Part shown: one piece after another, positions 6,554 through 12,497 of the stretch | Layout: each line of letters starts with the position of its first letter | Position numbering within the stretch: the stretch's first letter is position 1 | IMG/VR virus record: IMGVR_UViG_3300022214_000010 | Coordinates: 1 to 43,877 of that record | Direction: 5' to 3' (one strand) | From: a virus | DNA: 43,877 nucleotides | Position numbers and translations under genes: made by a program | The notes under the pieces: generated by a model | Told to the model about the DNA's origin: nothing | Seen by the model: the letters and a program-made list of their open reading frames with translations, nothing else | Databases searched by the model: none

Positions 6554-7402
6554 ATGGACACCCTTGAAGCTCTGCCGATCCTGCGCCGCATGGCGGAGGG
6601 AATGCACCCAACGAACGGCGAGCGGCTCGCCGACACCGACGCATGCCAGGACGTCACCGCGGTGCGCGCGCTGCACGTCGCGATCGCGACGCTAGAACAG
6701 CAGCAGCGCCGCAGGCGGCAAGCCGGAGCGGCGCCCGCCAAGCAGGGCACGCCGTGGACCGAAGAGGACGACCGCAAGCTGCTGTCGCGCTTCGATGCTG
6801 GCGACACCATCCCCGCGCTCATGGCGCTGATGGAACGCACCGCGAGCGGCGTGCGCGCGCGGCTGCTCAAGTACGGGCGCCTGGCCGCTACCCTCGCCGC
6901 GCTAGCACTGGGCGCCGTGATCGCCCCGCAGGACGCGCGCGCCGAGCCCTACGCGGCGCTAAGCATGCTGGACTTGACGCCGGAGCTCGCCGCCGGCTAC
7001 CGCTGGCGCCACGTCGAAGCCGAGCTCGCGCACTTCGGCGAGCTTCAGTACAGCGAGAACCTGAACGAGATAACCAGGGTGCAGGACTGGACGATCCGCG
7101 GCGACAGACTCACGCTGCGCGGATTGCTGCCTGTAAACGAATGGCTGACGCTCACCGCCAGCGCGAGCATGTATCGAGTGACGTACAAGTACACCGACAG
7201 CGCCGGCCCGTCGCACGAAGTTAAAGGCACGAGCCAGGGCTACGGCATCGGCGCGCAATTCAGCGTTGGCCGGCGCGCGCACGTGCACTTCGAAATGCTC
7301 CGCATTAAGCGTGCGAACGAAGTCGACCAGCTGCCGCAGCCTGGATACTTCGACCTCGGCGACCCAGAGCAGTGGCGCATCGGCTTTGCCTACCGGTTCT
7401 AG
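6554..7402 (+). CDS. Fusion: phage DNA-binding (Myb/SANT-like) domain plus outer-membrane beta-barrel
   Basis: 282 aa in one open frame. Residues 1-55 are helical. Residues about 66-108 (GTPWTEEDDRKLLSRFDAG, then ERTASGVRARLLKYGR) match the Trp-led helix-turn-helix common in small phage proteins, which normally stop here. The frame continues into LAATLAALALGAVIAPQDARA, a signal-peptide-like segment with a cleavage site after ARA (130), and then alternating strands that end in AYRF, the terminal Phe typical of outer-membrane barrels. The ATG at 6554 has an AGGAGG site. Internal starts at M90, M93 or GTG at V100 would yield a normal exported barrel. One nested gene, a recent fusion or a true two-part protein are all open. 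The barrel could alter the cell surface against superinfection; this is inference. Confidence 0.75.
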   Translation: MDTLEALPILRRMAEGMHPTNGERLADTDACQDVTAVRALHVAIATLEQQQRRRRQAGAAPAKQGTPWTEEDDRKLLSRFDAGDTIPALMALMERTASGVRARLLKYGRLAATLAALALGAVIAPQDARAEPYAALSMLDLTPELAAGYRWRHVEAELAHFGELQYSENLNEITRVQDWTIRGDRLTLRGLLPVNEWLTLTASASMYRVTYKYTDSAGPSHEVKGTSQGYGIGAQFSVGRRAHVHFEMLRIKRANEVDQLPQPGYFDLGDPEQWRIGFAYRF

Positions 7403-7404
7403 CC

Positions 7405-7644
7405 GTGCTCTATATCGAGCTCCGCAAAAAGCACGCCCGCCGCCCGACTGTGATTGAGACGTCGCGCACCGAGCCCGGCGCCAAGCGCATGGCGCGCGCG
7501 CTCGCGCGCCAGCGCTTCGGCGATCCGTTCTTTGTGGTCGAGCGCAGCGCCAAGGGAGGCGGGCACTGGCAGGAGAGGGCGACGGACGGCGAGACGACCG
7601 GCGAAGAAATCCACATCACCGGCAACCAGGACGACACCCAATGA
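7405..7644 (+). CDS. 79-aa hypothetical phage protein
   Basis: The start is taken as GTG at 7405, two bases after the preceding stop. Its stop overlaps the next ATG (ATGA). The protein is basic at the start (YIELRKKHARRP) and has a compact region RFGDPFFVVERSAKGGGHW followed by an acidic tail rich in Thr and Glu. I do not recognise a family. A longer upstream frame would overlap the barrel gene and lacks support. It is the second gene of the rightward early unit, and tight coupling on both sides argues that it is real. No regulatory or catalytic motif is visible. Confidence 0.6.
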   Translation: MLYIELRKKHARRPTVIETSRTEPGAKRMARALARQRFGDPFFVVERSAKGGGHWQERATDGETTGEEIHITGNQDDTQ

Positions 7645-7829
7645 AACGCGAAGATGCGCTCACGCTCGCCAAGGTGGCGGGTTACCACAACGACAGCCGC
7701 AGCTTTACGCGCCTCATCATCGAGCAGCGCGTCAACCGCGCAACGATGAATCGCGCATGGCACGCAGGCACCAACGCGCGCGCCGCTGGCGTCCTGTGCG
7801 ATTGTCGCGAATGCAGGCCGACCCCATGA
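7641..7829 (+). CDS. 62-aa hypothetical protein with C-terminal Cys pair
   Basis: It starts at an ATGA overlap with the previous gene and ends by overlapping the next start in the same way. The sequence reads as a small helical protein (EDALTLAKVAGYHNDSRSFT, LIIEQRVNRATMNRAW) whose end carries CDCREC, two CXC-spaced cysteines that could bind a metal or form disulfides. A resemblance to short phage DNA-binding proteins is possible but weak. No function can be given. Position within an unbroken chain of overlapping genes is the main support for it. Confidence 0.65.
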   Translation: MKREDALTLAKVAGYHNDSRSFTRLIIEQRVNRATMNRAWHAGTNARAAGVLCDCRECRPTP

Positions 7830-8380
7830 CCCCCGAGGAGCGCGCCAACAGAATCGGCGACAAGGACACCGTGCGGCGCATCCTGTTTTGGGCCGTGCCG
7901 CATGTGCCGCGCGCCGCACGCATGCCGCTGGCGCAAAGGCACGAGCAGCTGCGCCAGCTGGCCGACACCGCGGCGGCGGCGATCGCGCCCGAGACGCCAT
8001 GCAAGAAAGGCTGCGCGGCTTGCTGCCACCAGGCGGTGGGGATTGGCTGGGACGACGCGCAGCGCATCGGCGCCGCGATTGGGCGCGCCCCTGTGCGCCT
8101 GACGGCGTTGACGGATCCACGCGAGAACATCGACCGCTATGCCGGCAAGCCCTGTCCGTTCCTGGTCGAGAACCTGTGCACCGTCTACGACGTGCGCCCC
8201 CTGGCTTGCCGCTTGCACCATTCGCTAGAGAACGACGCCGCGCCGTGCGACAGCACGACGAACCCCGGCGCGAGGGCGGGCATGCTGAACCTGGCCCCGT
8301 TCTACATGGCCGCCGCTGAATTGATGATGGGCGAGCCAGCGGGCGACATACGCGAATTTTTCCCAAGAGAGCAACCATGA
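7826..8380 (+). CDS. YkgJ-family cysteine-cluster protein
   Basis: A 184-aa protein with the family mark CXXXCXXCC at C59, C63, C66, C67 (CKKGCAACC), followed by C110, C118, C128 and C141 in the context GKPCPFLVENLC, YDVRPLACRLHHS. This cluster defines the YkgJ zinc- or iron-chelating group, whose exact role is unsettled; some members are linked to Fe-S or metal handling. The start at 7826 overlaps the previous stop as ATGA, and an in-frame ATG at 7811 is the alternative. The stop overlaps the next start. In a phage it may tune the host metal state or act as a metal-dependent modifier; that is inference. Confidence 0.85.
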   Translation: MTPEERANRIGDKDTVRRILFWAVPHVPRAARMPLAQRHEQLRQLADTAAAAIAPETPCKKGCAACCHQAVGIGWDDAQRIGAAIGRAPVRLTALTDPRENIDRYAGKPCPFLVENLCTVYDVRPLACRLHHSLENDAAPCDSTTNPGARAGMLNLAPFYMAAAELMMGEPAGDIREFFPREQP

Positions 8381-8964
8381 CCACAGCACGAGAAGTAGCC
8401 GCAGCGTTGAATGCCGAAGTCAGCAGCGAGGCACCAATGGAGCGAGGCCTGCCGGATAGATTCTTAACCACCCTGCAGCGCATCCCCTTCCACATGTCCG
8501 AGCGTGACGGGCGCATCACCATCAGCCCGCTCTGGCCGCACCGAGTCCGCCCAAACGGGGGCACGGCCTACATGGGGGCGCGTGATTGGGGCGTGATCAA
8601 ACACGACGAGCACCCGCCGAGCGCGACGGCCAGCGCCGCGCGCAGCGCCGAGAGCATCGCCAAGGAATTCGACCGGCGCTTCATGGCGAAATATATACCC
8701 ATGTTCCAAGCGTGCCTCGCCAAGCGCAAGCAGATCGCGGAGAACGACGAGCGCGCGATGCAGCTGGCGACGCAGATGGCGGCAAGCCTGGGGATCGCGA
8801 AGCCGGGCGTGGAGTACCGCGACGGCGAAGCGCACTTCTGGCACCCGAACGCGCGCGTCGTGCGGATCTGGTGCGGCGAGCAGGAGCCGCGCGCGCGCAT
8901 CGAATCCTTGACCACCAGCGCCGCGAAGATGCAGCGCATTCTCGAAATCCTGGGGACCAACTAG
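8377..8964 (+). CDS. 195-aa hypothetical phage protein
   Basis: The ATG overlaps the stop of the YkgJ-type gene. The protein has an N-terminal helix, a short strand-rich region (RIPFHMSERDGRITISPL), a long helical middle with many charged residues (FDRRFMAKYIPMFQACLAKR, ENDERAMQLATQMA) and a compact C-terminal region (RDGEAHFWHPNARVVRIWCG). The whole looks like a conserved phage early protein, but I cannot name the family. Ten bases separate it from the next gene, which has its own strong ribosome site. A nucleic-acid or host-takeover role is possible but nothing in the sequence proves it. Confidence 0.72.
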   Translation: MTTAREVAAALNAEVSSEAPMERGLPDRFLTTLQRIPFHMSERDGRITISPLWPHRVRPNGGTAYMGARDWGVIKHDEHPPSATASAARSAESIAKEFDRRFMAKYIPMFQACLAKRKQIAENDERAMQLATQMAASLGIAKPGVEYRDGEAHFWHPNARVVRIWCGEQEPRARIESLTTSAAKMQRILEILGTN

Positions 8965-8973
8965 GAGGCCGCC

Positions 8974-9192
8974 ATGCCGCAGTACGAGTACCAATTTAGC
9001 GTGATCTTCACGCGCAACCGCGCCGACGATCTGGAGTGTGCCAAAGCGCGGTATCCGCACATCACCAACGAGCGCCAGCTGCTCATGCTCCAGCTGCGTG
9101 ACGAGTTGCAGGAGAGCTACGACGAGGGCGGAATGGCGGGAAGCTTCGACATTCAACCCGACACGTACAAGGATCTTGAGGGGGCGCCGTGA
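8974..9192 (+). CDS. 72-aa hypothetical protein
   Basis: A good ribosome site (AGGAGG) lies just upstream of the ATG. The protein starts with strands (QYEYQFSVIFTRNRAD), has an acidic helix (ERQLLMLQLRDELQESYDEG) and ends FDIQPDTYKDLEGAP. Its length and acidic character resemble many phage early proteins that bind host enzymes, but no family is recognised. The stop overlaps the next GTG, so the following gene is translated through coupling. Confidence 0.68.
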   Translation: MPQYEYQFSVIFTRNRADDLECAKARYPHITNERQLLMLQLRDELQESYDEGGMAGSFDIQPDTYKDLEGAP

Positions 9193-9416
9193 ACATCACC
9201 ATTGAGGGCGCACGGTTCGATGATGTGGTGGCCGCGCTGGTCGCTTCCGGGGTCGCGTGCACGGTCGAGGAGCGCGACGAGTCCGGCACCATCGTGCACC
9301 GCGCGCAGAAGATCGCACCGCTGCCGCTGGGGATCCGGTGCTACGTCAGGCCCAACGGCTGCGACATCAAGGCAAGCGACGTCGACGCGGTATTCCGTCA
9401 GATACTCGCCCTATGA
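9189..9416 (+). CDS. 75-aa hypothetical protein
   Basis: It starts with GTG in a GTGA overlap and ends in an ATGA overlap. It looks like a small alpha/beta fold: ITIEGARFDDVVAALVASG, a strand VACTVEERDE, and GIRCYVRPNGCDI with two Cys, closing with DVDAVFRQILAL. I know no family. The compact fold and position in the chain of coupled genes support it as real. It may work with the 72-aa and 82-aa proteins on either side. Confidence 0.68.
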   Translation: MNITIEGARFDDVVAALVASGVACTVEERDESGTIVHRAQKIAPLPLGIRCYVRPNGCDIKASDVDAVFRQILAL

Positions 9417-9661
9417 TCGCCCGGGATAAGTTTAAGGTCGGCCAGCGCGTGAAGCTCAGCGCCAAAGGCATCAGGGCGCTGGGCCGCGAGCAGCAAGCCC
9501 CCAGCCAGGCCGCGCCCTACGACGCCCAGCTGCGCGGCTACGTCGCCGGGTTCATGCGCTCGCCTAGCGCCGTGACGATCGAGCGCGAGGGCGCAAGCAC
9601 ACCCGAGGGCTACCACATGGACTTCTGGGAGGAAGCCGCCGATGGCGAGCCCGACAGATAG
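9413..9661 (+). CDS. 82-aa phage protein, KOW/SH3-like fold likely
   Basis: It starts at ATGA overlapping the previous stop. The pattern KVGQRVKLSAKGIRAL, then GYVAGFMRSPSAVTIEREG, then PEGYHMDFWEEA recurs in small phage proteins. It looks like a short barrel of the SH3/KOW kind, in which a first strand VGQRVKLS and a second GYVAGF frame a loop. Proteins of this shape often bind nucleic acid or other proteins. No direct evidence of partners is seen. An in-frame extension upstream to 9257 is rejected because it would cover the previous gene. Confidence 0.7.
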   Translation: MIARDKFKVGQRVKLSAKGIRALGREQQAPSQAAPYDAQLRGYVAGFMRSPSAVTIEREGASTPEGYHMDFWEEAADGEPDR

Positions 9662-9836
9662 GGCGGGCGGCCGGCGTCGCTACCAGAGCGTCTACGACAA
9701 GGCCACGGGCCTTTGGCACTGCGTGAAGATGGATTCCAGAGGAAACGAGCTTAGCCGATCGCCGGGCGGCAACGCGATTGACGCTGAGCGCTACGAAGAC
9801 ACAATGAGGAGGTACGGAGCATGGCAAAAAAGCTGA
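9642..9836 (+). CDS. 64-aa hypothetical protein
   Basis: It overlaps the end of the 82-aa gene by 20 bases and the start of the next gene by 16. A GAGGAAG site lies before the ATG. The sequence is small, basic and aromatic (RRRYQSVYDKATGLWHCVKM, then DAERYEDTMRRYG). A short strand pair with a YDKATGLWHC turn is likely. I do not recognise it. The AGGAGG used by the following gene lies within its last codons, which ties the two together. Confidence 0.65.
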   Translation: MASPTDRAGGRRRYQSVYDKATGLWHCVKMDSRGNELSRSPGGNAIDAERYEDTMRRYGAWQKS

Positions 9837-10081
9837 CCGATCTACCAATCGAGGTACGCCGCCAGCTGGTCGACACGGCGCTCAACCTGACGCGGCTACG
9901 CAAGAAAGCGCGCCGCGCGGTGCTGGCCGTGCTCGTCGACGACAAGCGCCAGGTCGACGTGGCGAAGGAACTGCGTTGCGCCAAGCAATTCGTCAACACG
10001 GCGCTGCGCGTCGTGAAGCCCAAGCTGAAAGAGGTCGAGAGCTATTTCAACAGCTTGAGCGACGATGCGCCTACGGTGTAA
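9821..10081 (+). CDS. KorA/TrfB-like helix-turn-helix protein
   Basis: An 86-aa basic protein. Residues about 25-65 (KKARRAVLAVLVDDKRQVDV, AKELRCAKQFVNTALRVVK) have the spacing of a helix-turn-helix of the TrfB/KorA type, in which a helix with VLVDxK precedes the recognition pair. KorA-type proteins repress plasmid and phage promoters through short palindromes. The ATG has an AGGAGG site. It is the only clear single-domain HTH protein in the rightward unit, so it is a candidate regulator for the inverted repeat at 6416-6517 or the palindromes at 10227-10266. The link is inference. Confidence 0.65.
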   Translation: MAKKLTDLPIEVRRQLVDTALNLTRLRKKARRAVLAVLVDDKRQVDVAKELRCAKQFVNTALRVVKPKLKEVESYFNSLSDDAPTV

Positions 10082-10220
10082 TCGCTGCCGCCGCCCGATG
10101 CGCGGCACCACCGCTTACGATGGCGCCTGCGAGTGCGGTGGGCTGATCGAGAAGGCACGAAATCGCAAACGCCCGAAAATGCCACCAAGCACTTTTTTCT
10201 CGGGGCATCGCGTTCCGTAA
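10065..10220 (+). CDS. 51-aa zinc-ribbon mini-protein
   Basis: The ATG at 10065 lies inside the end of the HTH gene (17-base overlap). The protein begins MRLRCNRCRRPM and continues to ACECGG, giving two Cys pairs (C5, C8 and C22, C24) 14 residues apart, which is a minimal zinc ribbon, with a basic tail (KARNRKRPKMPP). Such phage mini-proteins resemble transcription-factor zinc ribbons or Com-like RNA-binding proteins of Mu-type phages. No SD is clear, so coupling is likely. The frame is short enough to be missed by length-limited gene callers. Confidence 0.6.
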   Translation: MRLRCNRCRRPMRGTTAYDGACECGGLIEKARNRKRPKMPPSTFFSGHRVP

Positions 10221-10226
10221 GTCATT

Positions 10227-10274
10227 GATCGTTCGTTCAGAAACGACCGATCGCAAAAACCGGTTTGATAAAAT
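10227..10274 (+). promoter_or_regulatory. Operator-like palindromes with -10-like box
   Basis: At 10227-10252 two 5-bp steps (GATCG/CGATC and TCGTT/AACGA), with one mismatch between them, form a near-perfect 26-bp dyad with a CAGA centre. AAACCGGTTT (10257-10266) is a perfect 10-bp palindrome directly after it. TAAAAT at 10269-10274 could be a -10 box; no good -35 is seen. The arrangement is that of a repressed promoter for the short leader and the gene at 10352. Confidence 0.5.
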
Positions 10275-10280
10275 GGGGGT

Positions 10281-10334
10281 GCAGCATCGCGCTGCAACCC
10301 GCCGCGGCTGACACCGCGGCGGGGCTCTTTTACA
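10281..10334 (+). terminator. Leader hairpins with intrinsic terminator before the 10352 gene
   Basis: GCAGC (10281-10285) and GCTGC (10291-10295) form a small hairpin. CCCGCCGCGG (10298-10307) then pairs with CCGCGGCGGG (10314-10323) over 10 bp around CTGACA, and is followed by GCTCTTTTA. The second is a strong rho-independent terminator only 20 bases before the start codon at 10352. It may end the upstream unit or act as an attenuator on a transcript that starts near 10280. Confidence 0.75.
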
Positions 10335-10351
10335 ACTCGAGAGGATTCATT

Positions 10352-10720
10352 ATGGACCAAGAGGCCCACAAAGTCACGGCTGCGCGCGCATCCGACCCGT
10401 TCGACAAGCTGCTCTCCAGCATGATCGGGCTACCGAATGGGGCGCACACGCAGCCAACCGTCGTGCAGCATATCGACTTCTACGGCAACGCGACGTCGTT
10501 CATGATCCAGACGGTGCGAACCGAAGAGGGCATCACGGCGTTCGTTACACAGGTCAACGCCCAAGGCTCGGCGCGCTCGATCCTGCCGCAGACCGTGCTA
10601 GCGGTCATCGACCGGCAGCGCGCAGCGATCACCACGAAGCTGCGGCGCCGGCATGGACGGCGCATTGCAGAGGAGCGGATGGCGGCGGGGATTCAGCCCG
10701 GCTTCATGAAGAAGAAGTAG
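10352..10720 (+). CDS. 122-aa conserved phage protein
   Basis: The ATG at 10352 follows GAGAGGA; an in-frame start at 10265 would run through the terminator stem and is rejected. The N-terminus is helical (ASDPFDKLLSSMIGLPNG). The middle is strand-rich (VVQHIDFYGNATSFMIQTVR, GITAFVTQVN) and the end is strongly basic (KLRRRHGRRIAEERM, FMKKK). I recognise the pattern only as a phage protein of unknown role. The basic C-terminus suggests nucleic-acid contact. It stands alone between an attenuator-like leader and a terminator, so it is probably expressed as a single gene under its own control. Confidence 0.72.
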   Translation: MDQEAHKVTAARASDPFDKLLSSMIGLPNGAHTQPTVVQHIDFYGNATSFMIQTVRTEEGITAFVTQVNAQGSARSILPQTVLAVIDRQRAAITTKLRRRHGRRIAEERMAAGIQPGFMKKK

Positions 10721-10725
10721 CGCTC

Positions 10726-10759
10726 GCCCGGCTGGGGCAACTCAGCCGGGCTTTTCTTT
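10726..10759 (+). terminator. Rho-independent terminator after the 10352 gene
   Basis: GCCCGGCTG (10726-10734) pairs perfectly with CAGCCGGGC (10743-10751) around GGGCAACT, followed by TTTTCTTT. It starts five bases past the stop. It would end the rightward early unit, and the leftward operon converges on it from the right. Confidence 0.9.
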
Positions 10760-10834
10760 GGGCGAGGGCAGGAGGTTGGCCGCCGCCGCCGCGTCCAGTA
10801 CGCGGCGCCCATCCGTTCAGCGGCGTCGGTGTAG

Positions 10835-11179
10835 TCACCGCGACGCCGCGCGCTCGTTCGCGTTGATTGTGCGCCACGCCTCGAACTGCATGTCGATCAG
10901 CTTGAGCTCGTACTCGGCCAGCGCCTCCTCCTCCACCGCCTTGATCAGCCTGGTGACGATGGCGCGGTACGTGGGGTGCGAGTAGGCGAAGCGCTCCTGC
11001 TTGGTGATCGTGCGCACGTCTTCGGCCTCGGCGACGTTCATCAGCTCGTTCTTGGTGATCTTGCGCTCCTCCTCCAAGCCGGTGCGCTCGGCTTTGCGGC
11101 GCGCGTAGACCTTTCCCTTCGTGTCCAGGTTGTCGAGGAGCGATTGGACGAACTCGTCGGGTAACCGCGAGAGGCTCAC
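10835..11179 (-). CDS. 114-aa conserved helical phage protein
   Basis: The start is GTG at 11179 in a GTGA overlap with the 62-aa gene. The protein is helical and charged, with PDEFVQSLLDNLDTKGKVYA, ITKNELMNVAEAEDVRTI and a C-terminal FEAWRTINANERAASR that recurs in phage proteins near recombination genes. The function is unknown. It is the last gene of the leftward recombination operon, and about 75 bases of unassigned sequence separate it from the terminator of the opposing unit. A possible further small frame beyond it lacks a ribosome site. Confidence 0.7.
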   Translation of the reverse strand: MSLSRLPDEFVQSLLDNLDTKGKVYARRKAERTGLEEERKITKNELMNVAEAEDVRTITKQERFAYSHPTYRAIVTRLIKAVEEEALAEYELKLIDMQFEAWRTINANERAASR

Positions 11180-11364
11180 GGAGTGGCCTTGTACTGCGTA
11201 CACACCACGGCGATCGTCTCGAACACGCGGATAAACGAGGTAGGCGACGAGCTCGGCTGGTTGACGTCCACCATGTGCAGATTCGTATCCCTGATCGCGT
11301 GATCCACCGCCCGGTAGAACACGCACAGCGAAAGATGTTCACAGGTATGGCAGGTGCGGGTCAC
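11176..11364 (-). CDS. 62-aa Cys mini-protein
   Basis: The start is GTG in a GTGA overlap with the nuclease gene, and the stop overlaps the next GTG. The N-terminus RTCHTCEHLSLC has three Cys (CXXC then C) that could form a half zinc site, and the rest is a short alpha/beta region (FYRAVDHAIRD, FIRVFETIAVVCTQYK). Many phages carry such CXXC-start proteins beside recombination genes. I do not know the role. Coupling to the endonuclease gene suggests it could be an accessory factor. Confidence 0.66.
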   Translation of the reverse strand: MTRTCHTCEHLSLCVFYRAVDHAIRDTNLHMVDVNQPSSSPTSFIRVFETIAVVCTQYKATP

Positions 11365-11666
11365 TTGAGGATCCTTTCCAGAAGGGCGATCGACTCGCCG
11401 GCACGGATCATGCTACCGGTCAAACGGTAGACTCGCCAGCCAGCATCGAGCAGATCATTGCTGCGCCGGCAGTCGTGCTCGAACTGGCTCTTGATTCGGT
11501 GCACCATGCCCTCGCATTCCACGGCCAGCTTCTTTTCGGGCCAGGCAAAGTCAAGACGGTATTTGCGGCCGGGGATCGGGTAGTACTGGCGCCACCCTCG
11601 GGGGAGCTTGAGCGCGCGCAGCTGGAGCTCGACAGCGGCCTCGAGGGGGCTGGCAACGGATTTCAT
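11361..11666 (-). CDS. DUF559/Vsr-like PD-(D/E)XK endonuclease
   Basis: A 101-aa protein, close to the usual size of a minimal nuclease domain. YRLDFAWPEKKLAVECEGMVH gives D39 and E50-C-E52, the acidic core expected for a Vsr/DUF559-type PD-(D/E)XK fold. It is followed by FEHDCRRSNDLLDAGWRVYR and LTGSMI, the C-terminal part also typical of the family. The ATG at 11666 overlaps the previous stop as ATGA. In a phage recombination operon such an enzyme may resolve junctions or nick mismatched or modified DNA. Substrate is not shown by sequence, but the catalytic residues appear intact. Confidence 0.8.
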   Translation of the reverse strand: MKSVASPLEAAVELQLRALKLPRGWRQYYPIPGRKYRLDFAWPEKKLAVECEGMVHRIKSQFEHDCRRSNDLLDAGWRVYRLTGSMIRAGESIALLERILK

Positions 11667-11842
11667 GAAACAAATCGCTTGAAGAACATGGGCTCATGAA
11701 AACGTCGCAGCGCCACTTCTCTTTGCGCTCGCCAAAGTTCGTGTTGCATGCGGGCAACCGCAGCGCGCTCTGCCCTGTCTAGTTCGCGCTCGATTCTCTG
11801 CAATCGGCGCCATGGCATCAGAAGCTCGATCAGCCAGTCCAT
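11663..11842 (-). CDS. 59-aa membrane-anchored helical protein
   Basis: The start at 11842 follows AAGGGGGGGG, a strong if unusual ribosome site. The first 11 residues are hydrophobic (MDWLIELLMPW), followed by one long charged helix (RIERELDRAERAAVARMQHE, LWRAQREVALRRF). It could lie on the inner membrane with a cytoplasmic coiled coil. No family is recognised. Upstream in-frame starts would overlap the preceding gene out of phase and have no SD. Its TGA overlaps the ATG of the nuclease gene. Confidence 0.65.
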   Translation of the reverse strand: MDWLIELLMPWRRLQRIERELDRAERAAVARMQHELWRAQREVALRRFHEPMFFKRFVS

Positions 11843-11859
11843 ACCACCCCCCCCTTCTA

Positions 11860-12162
11860 TCATCGCGCTTCCCACATGCGCCCAATACTCCCGCATGGGC
11901 CGTCCACGAGTTGATGGATCGGCTGCCAGCCCCCGGGCGCGGCCGGGGGCGACGGTGACCATCCGATCACCGCCGAGCGAGAGCGTGCTTGATCGCAAGG
12001 CATGCCATCAGGGCCGAACCTACGGCAGAGCGAGTCACGCAAAACGCTTTCATCCTTGGTGATCCACCAACCGAAGATTCGCAAGCCAGTAGTAACTGGC
12101 GTCTCGCGCAATTCGTACCACCGACAAGTTTTGCATGATCTTGAATCTGTCACCCTGTCCAT
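11860..12162 (-). CDS. 100-aa Cys-rich phage protein
   Basis: The start ATG at 12162 has GGAGG nine bases upstream, inside the end of the HNH-like gene (13-base overlap). The N-terminal half has CKTCRWYEL and later DSLCRRFGP, a CXXC-plus-C arrangement seen in small phage metal-binding proteins, with an aromatic middle (LRIFGWWITKDESV). The C-terminal half is Pro/Gly-rich and less ordered. Function is unknown. The operon places it between an HNH-like protein and a small membrane protein. Confidence 0.68.
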   Translation of the reverse strand: MDRVTDSRSCKTCRWYELRETPVTTGLRIFGWWITKDESVLRDSLCRRFGPDGMPCDQARSRSAVIGWSPSPPAAPGGWQPIHQLVDGPCGSIGRMWEAR

Positions 12163-12497
12163 ACAAATCTTCCCTCCCAAAACGCCTGCACCAGATGCAT
12201 CAGAGCGGCGCGCAGCCGCTCCTCCTGTCCTGCCGGATCCGCGCCGCGGTCCTCGTATTCGTTGTGGCACTTCCGGCACTCGGGGACGGAAAACAGATCA
12301 GCGCTCTTCGTCCCCATACCCTTGATGCCGTTGTAGTGGCTCGGGTCGATCGGGCGCATCGGGTCGCCAGGTGCGTACCCGCAGCGCCAGCAGTTTTTGG
12401 TCTTGAGCCACTGCAGGTACGGCCGGCACAGGATCTTTCCGGTGTAGCCAGCCACGAGCGCCTGCTCGAAGCTCAGGTGCGGGGGGATGATCTTCAC
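12150..12497 (-). CDS. HNH-like zinc-binding protein (DUF968/DUF1364 type)
   Basis: A 115-aa protein with two Cys pairs, CWRCG and CRKC, flanking PSHYNGIKGMGTKSADLFSV and leading into HNEYEDRG. This spacing matches the DUF968/DUF1364 group of phage HNH-like proteins, whose usual core is CXXCG...H...GMGxKxxDxxxxPLCxxHHxxxH. The final C-H-N motif stands for the metal-finger of the nuclease. The start is GTG at 12497 in a GTGA overlap. Members sit in phage recombination or nin-type regions and may nick or resolve DNA. One usual His is replaced by Cys, so activity is uncertain. Confidence 0.72.
   Translation of the reverse strand: MKIIPPHLSFEQALVAGYTGKILCRPYLQWLKTKNCWRCGYAPGDPMRPIDPSHYNGIKGMGTKSADLFSVPECRKCHNEYEDRGADPAGQEERLRAALMHLVQAFWEGRFVWTG

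Noticed and set aside
10704-10834. Possible small leftward gene between the 114-aa gene and the terminator
   Set aside because: No ribosome site, frame runs through the terminator stem, and no recognisable pattern.
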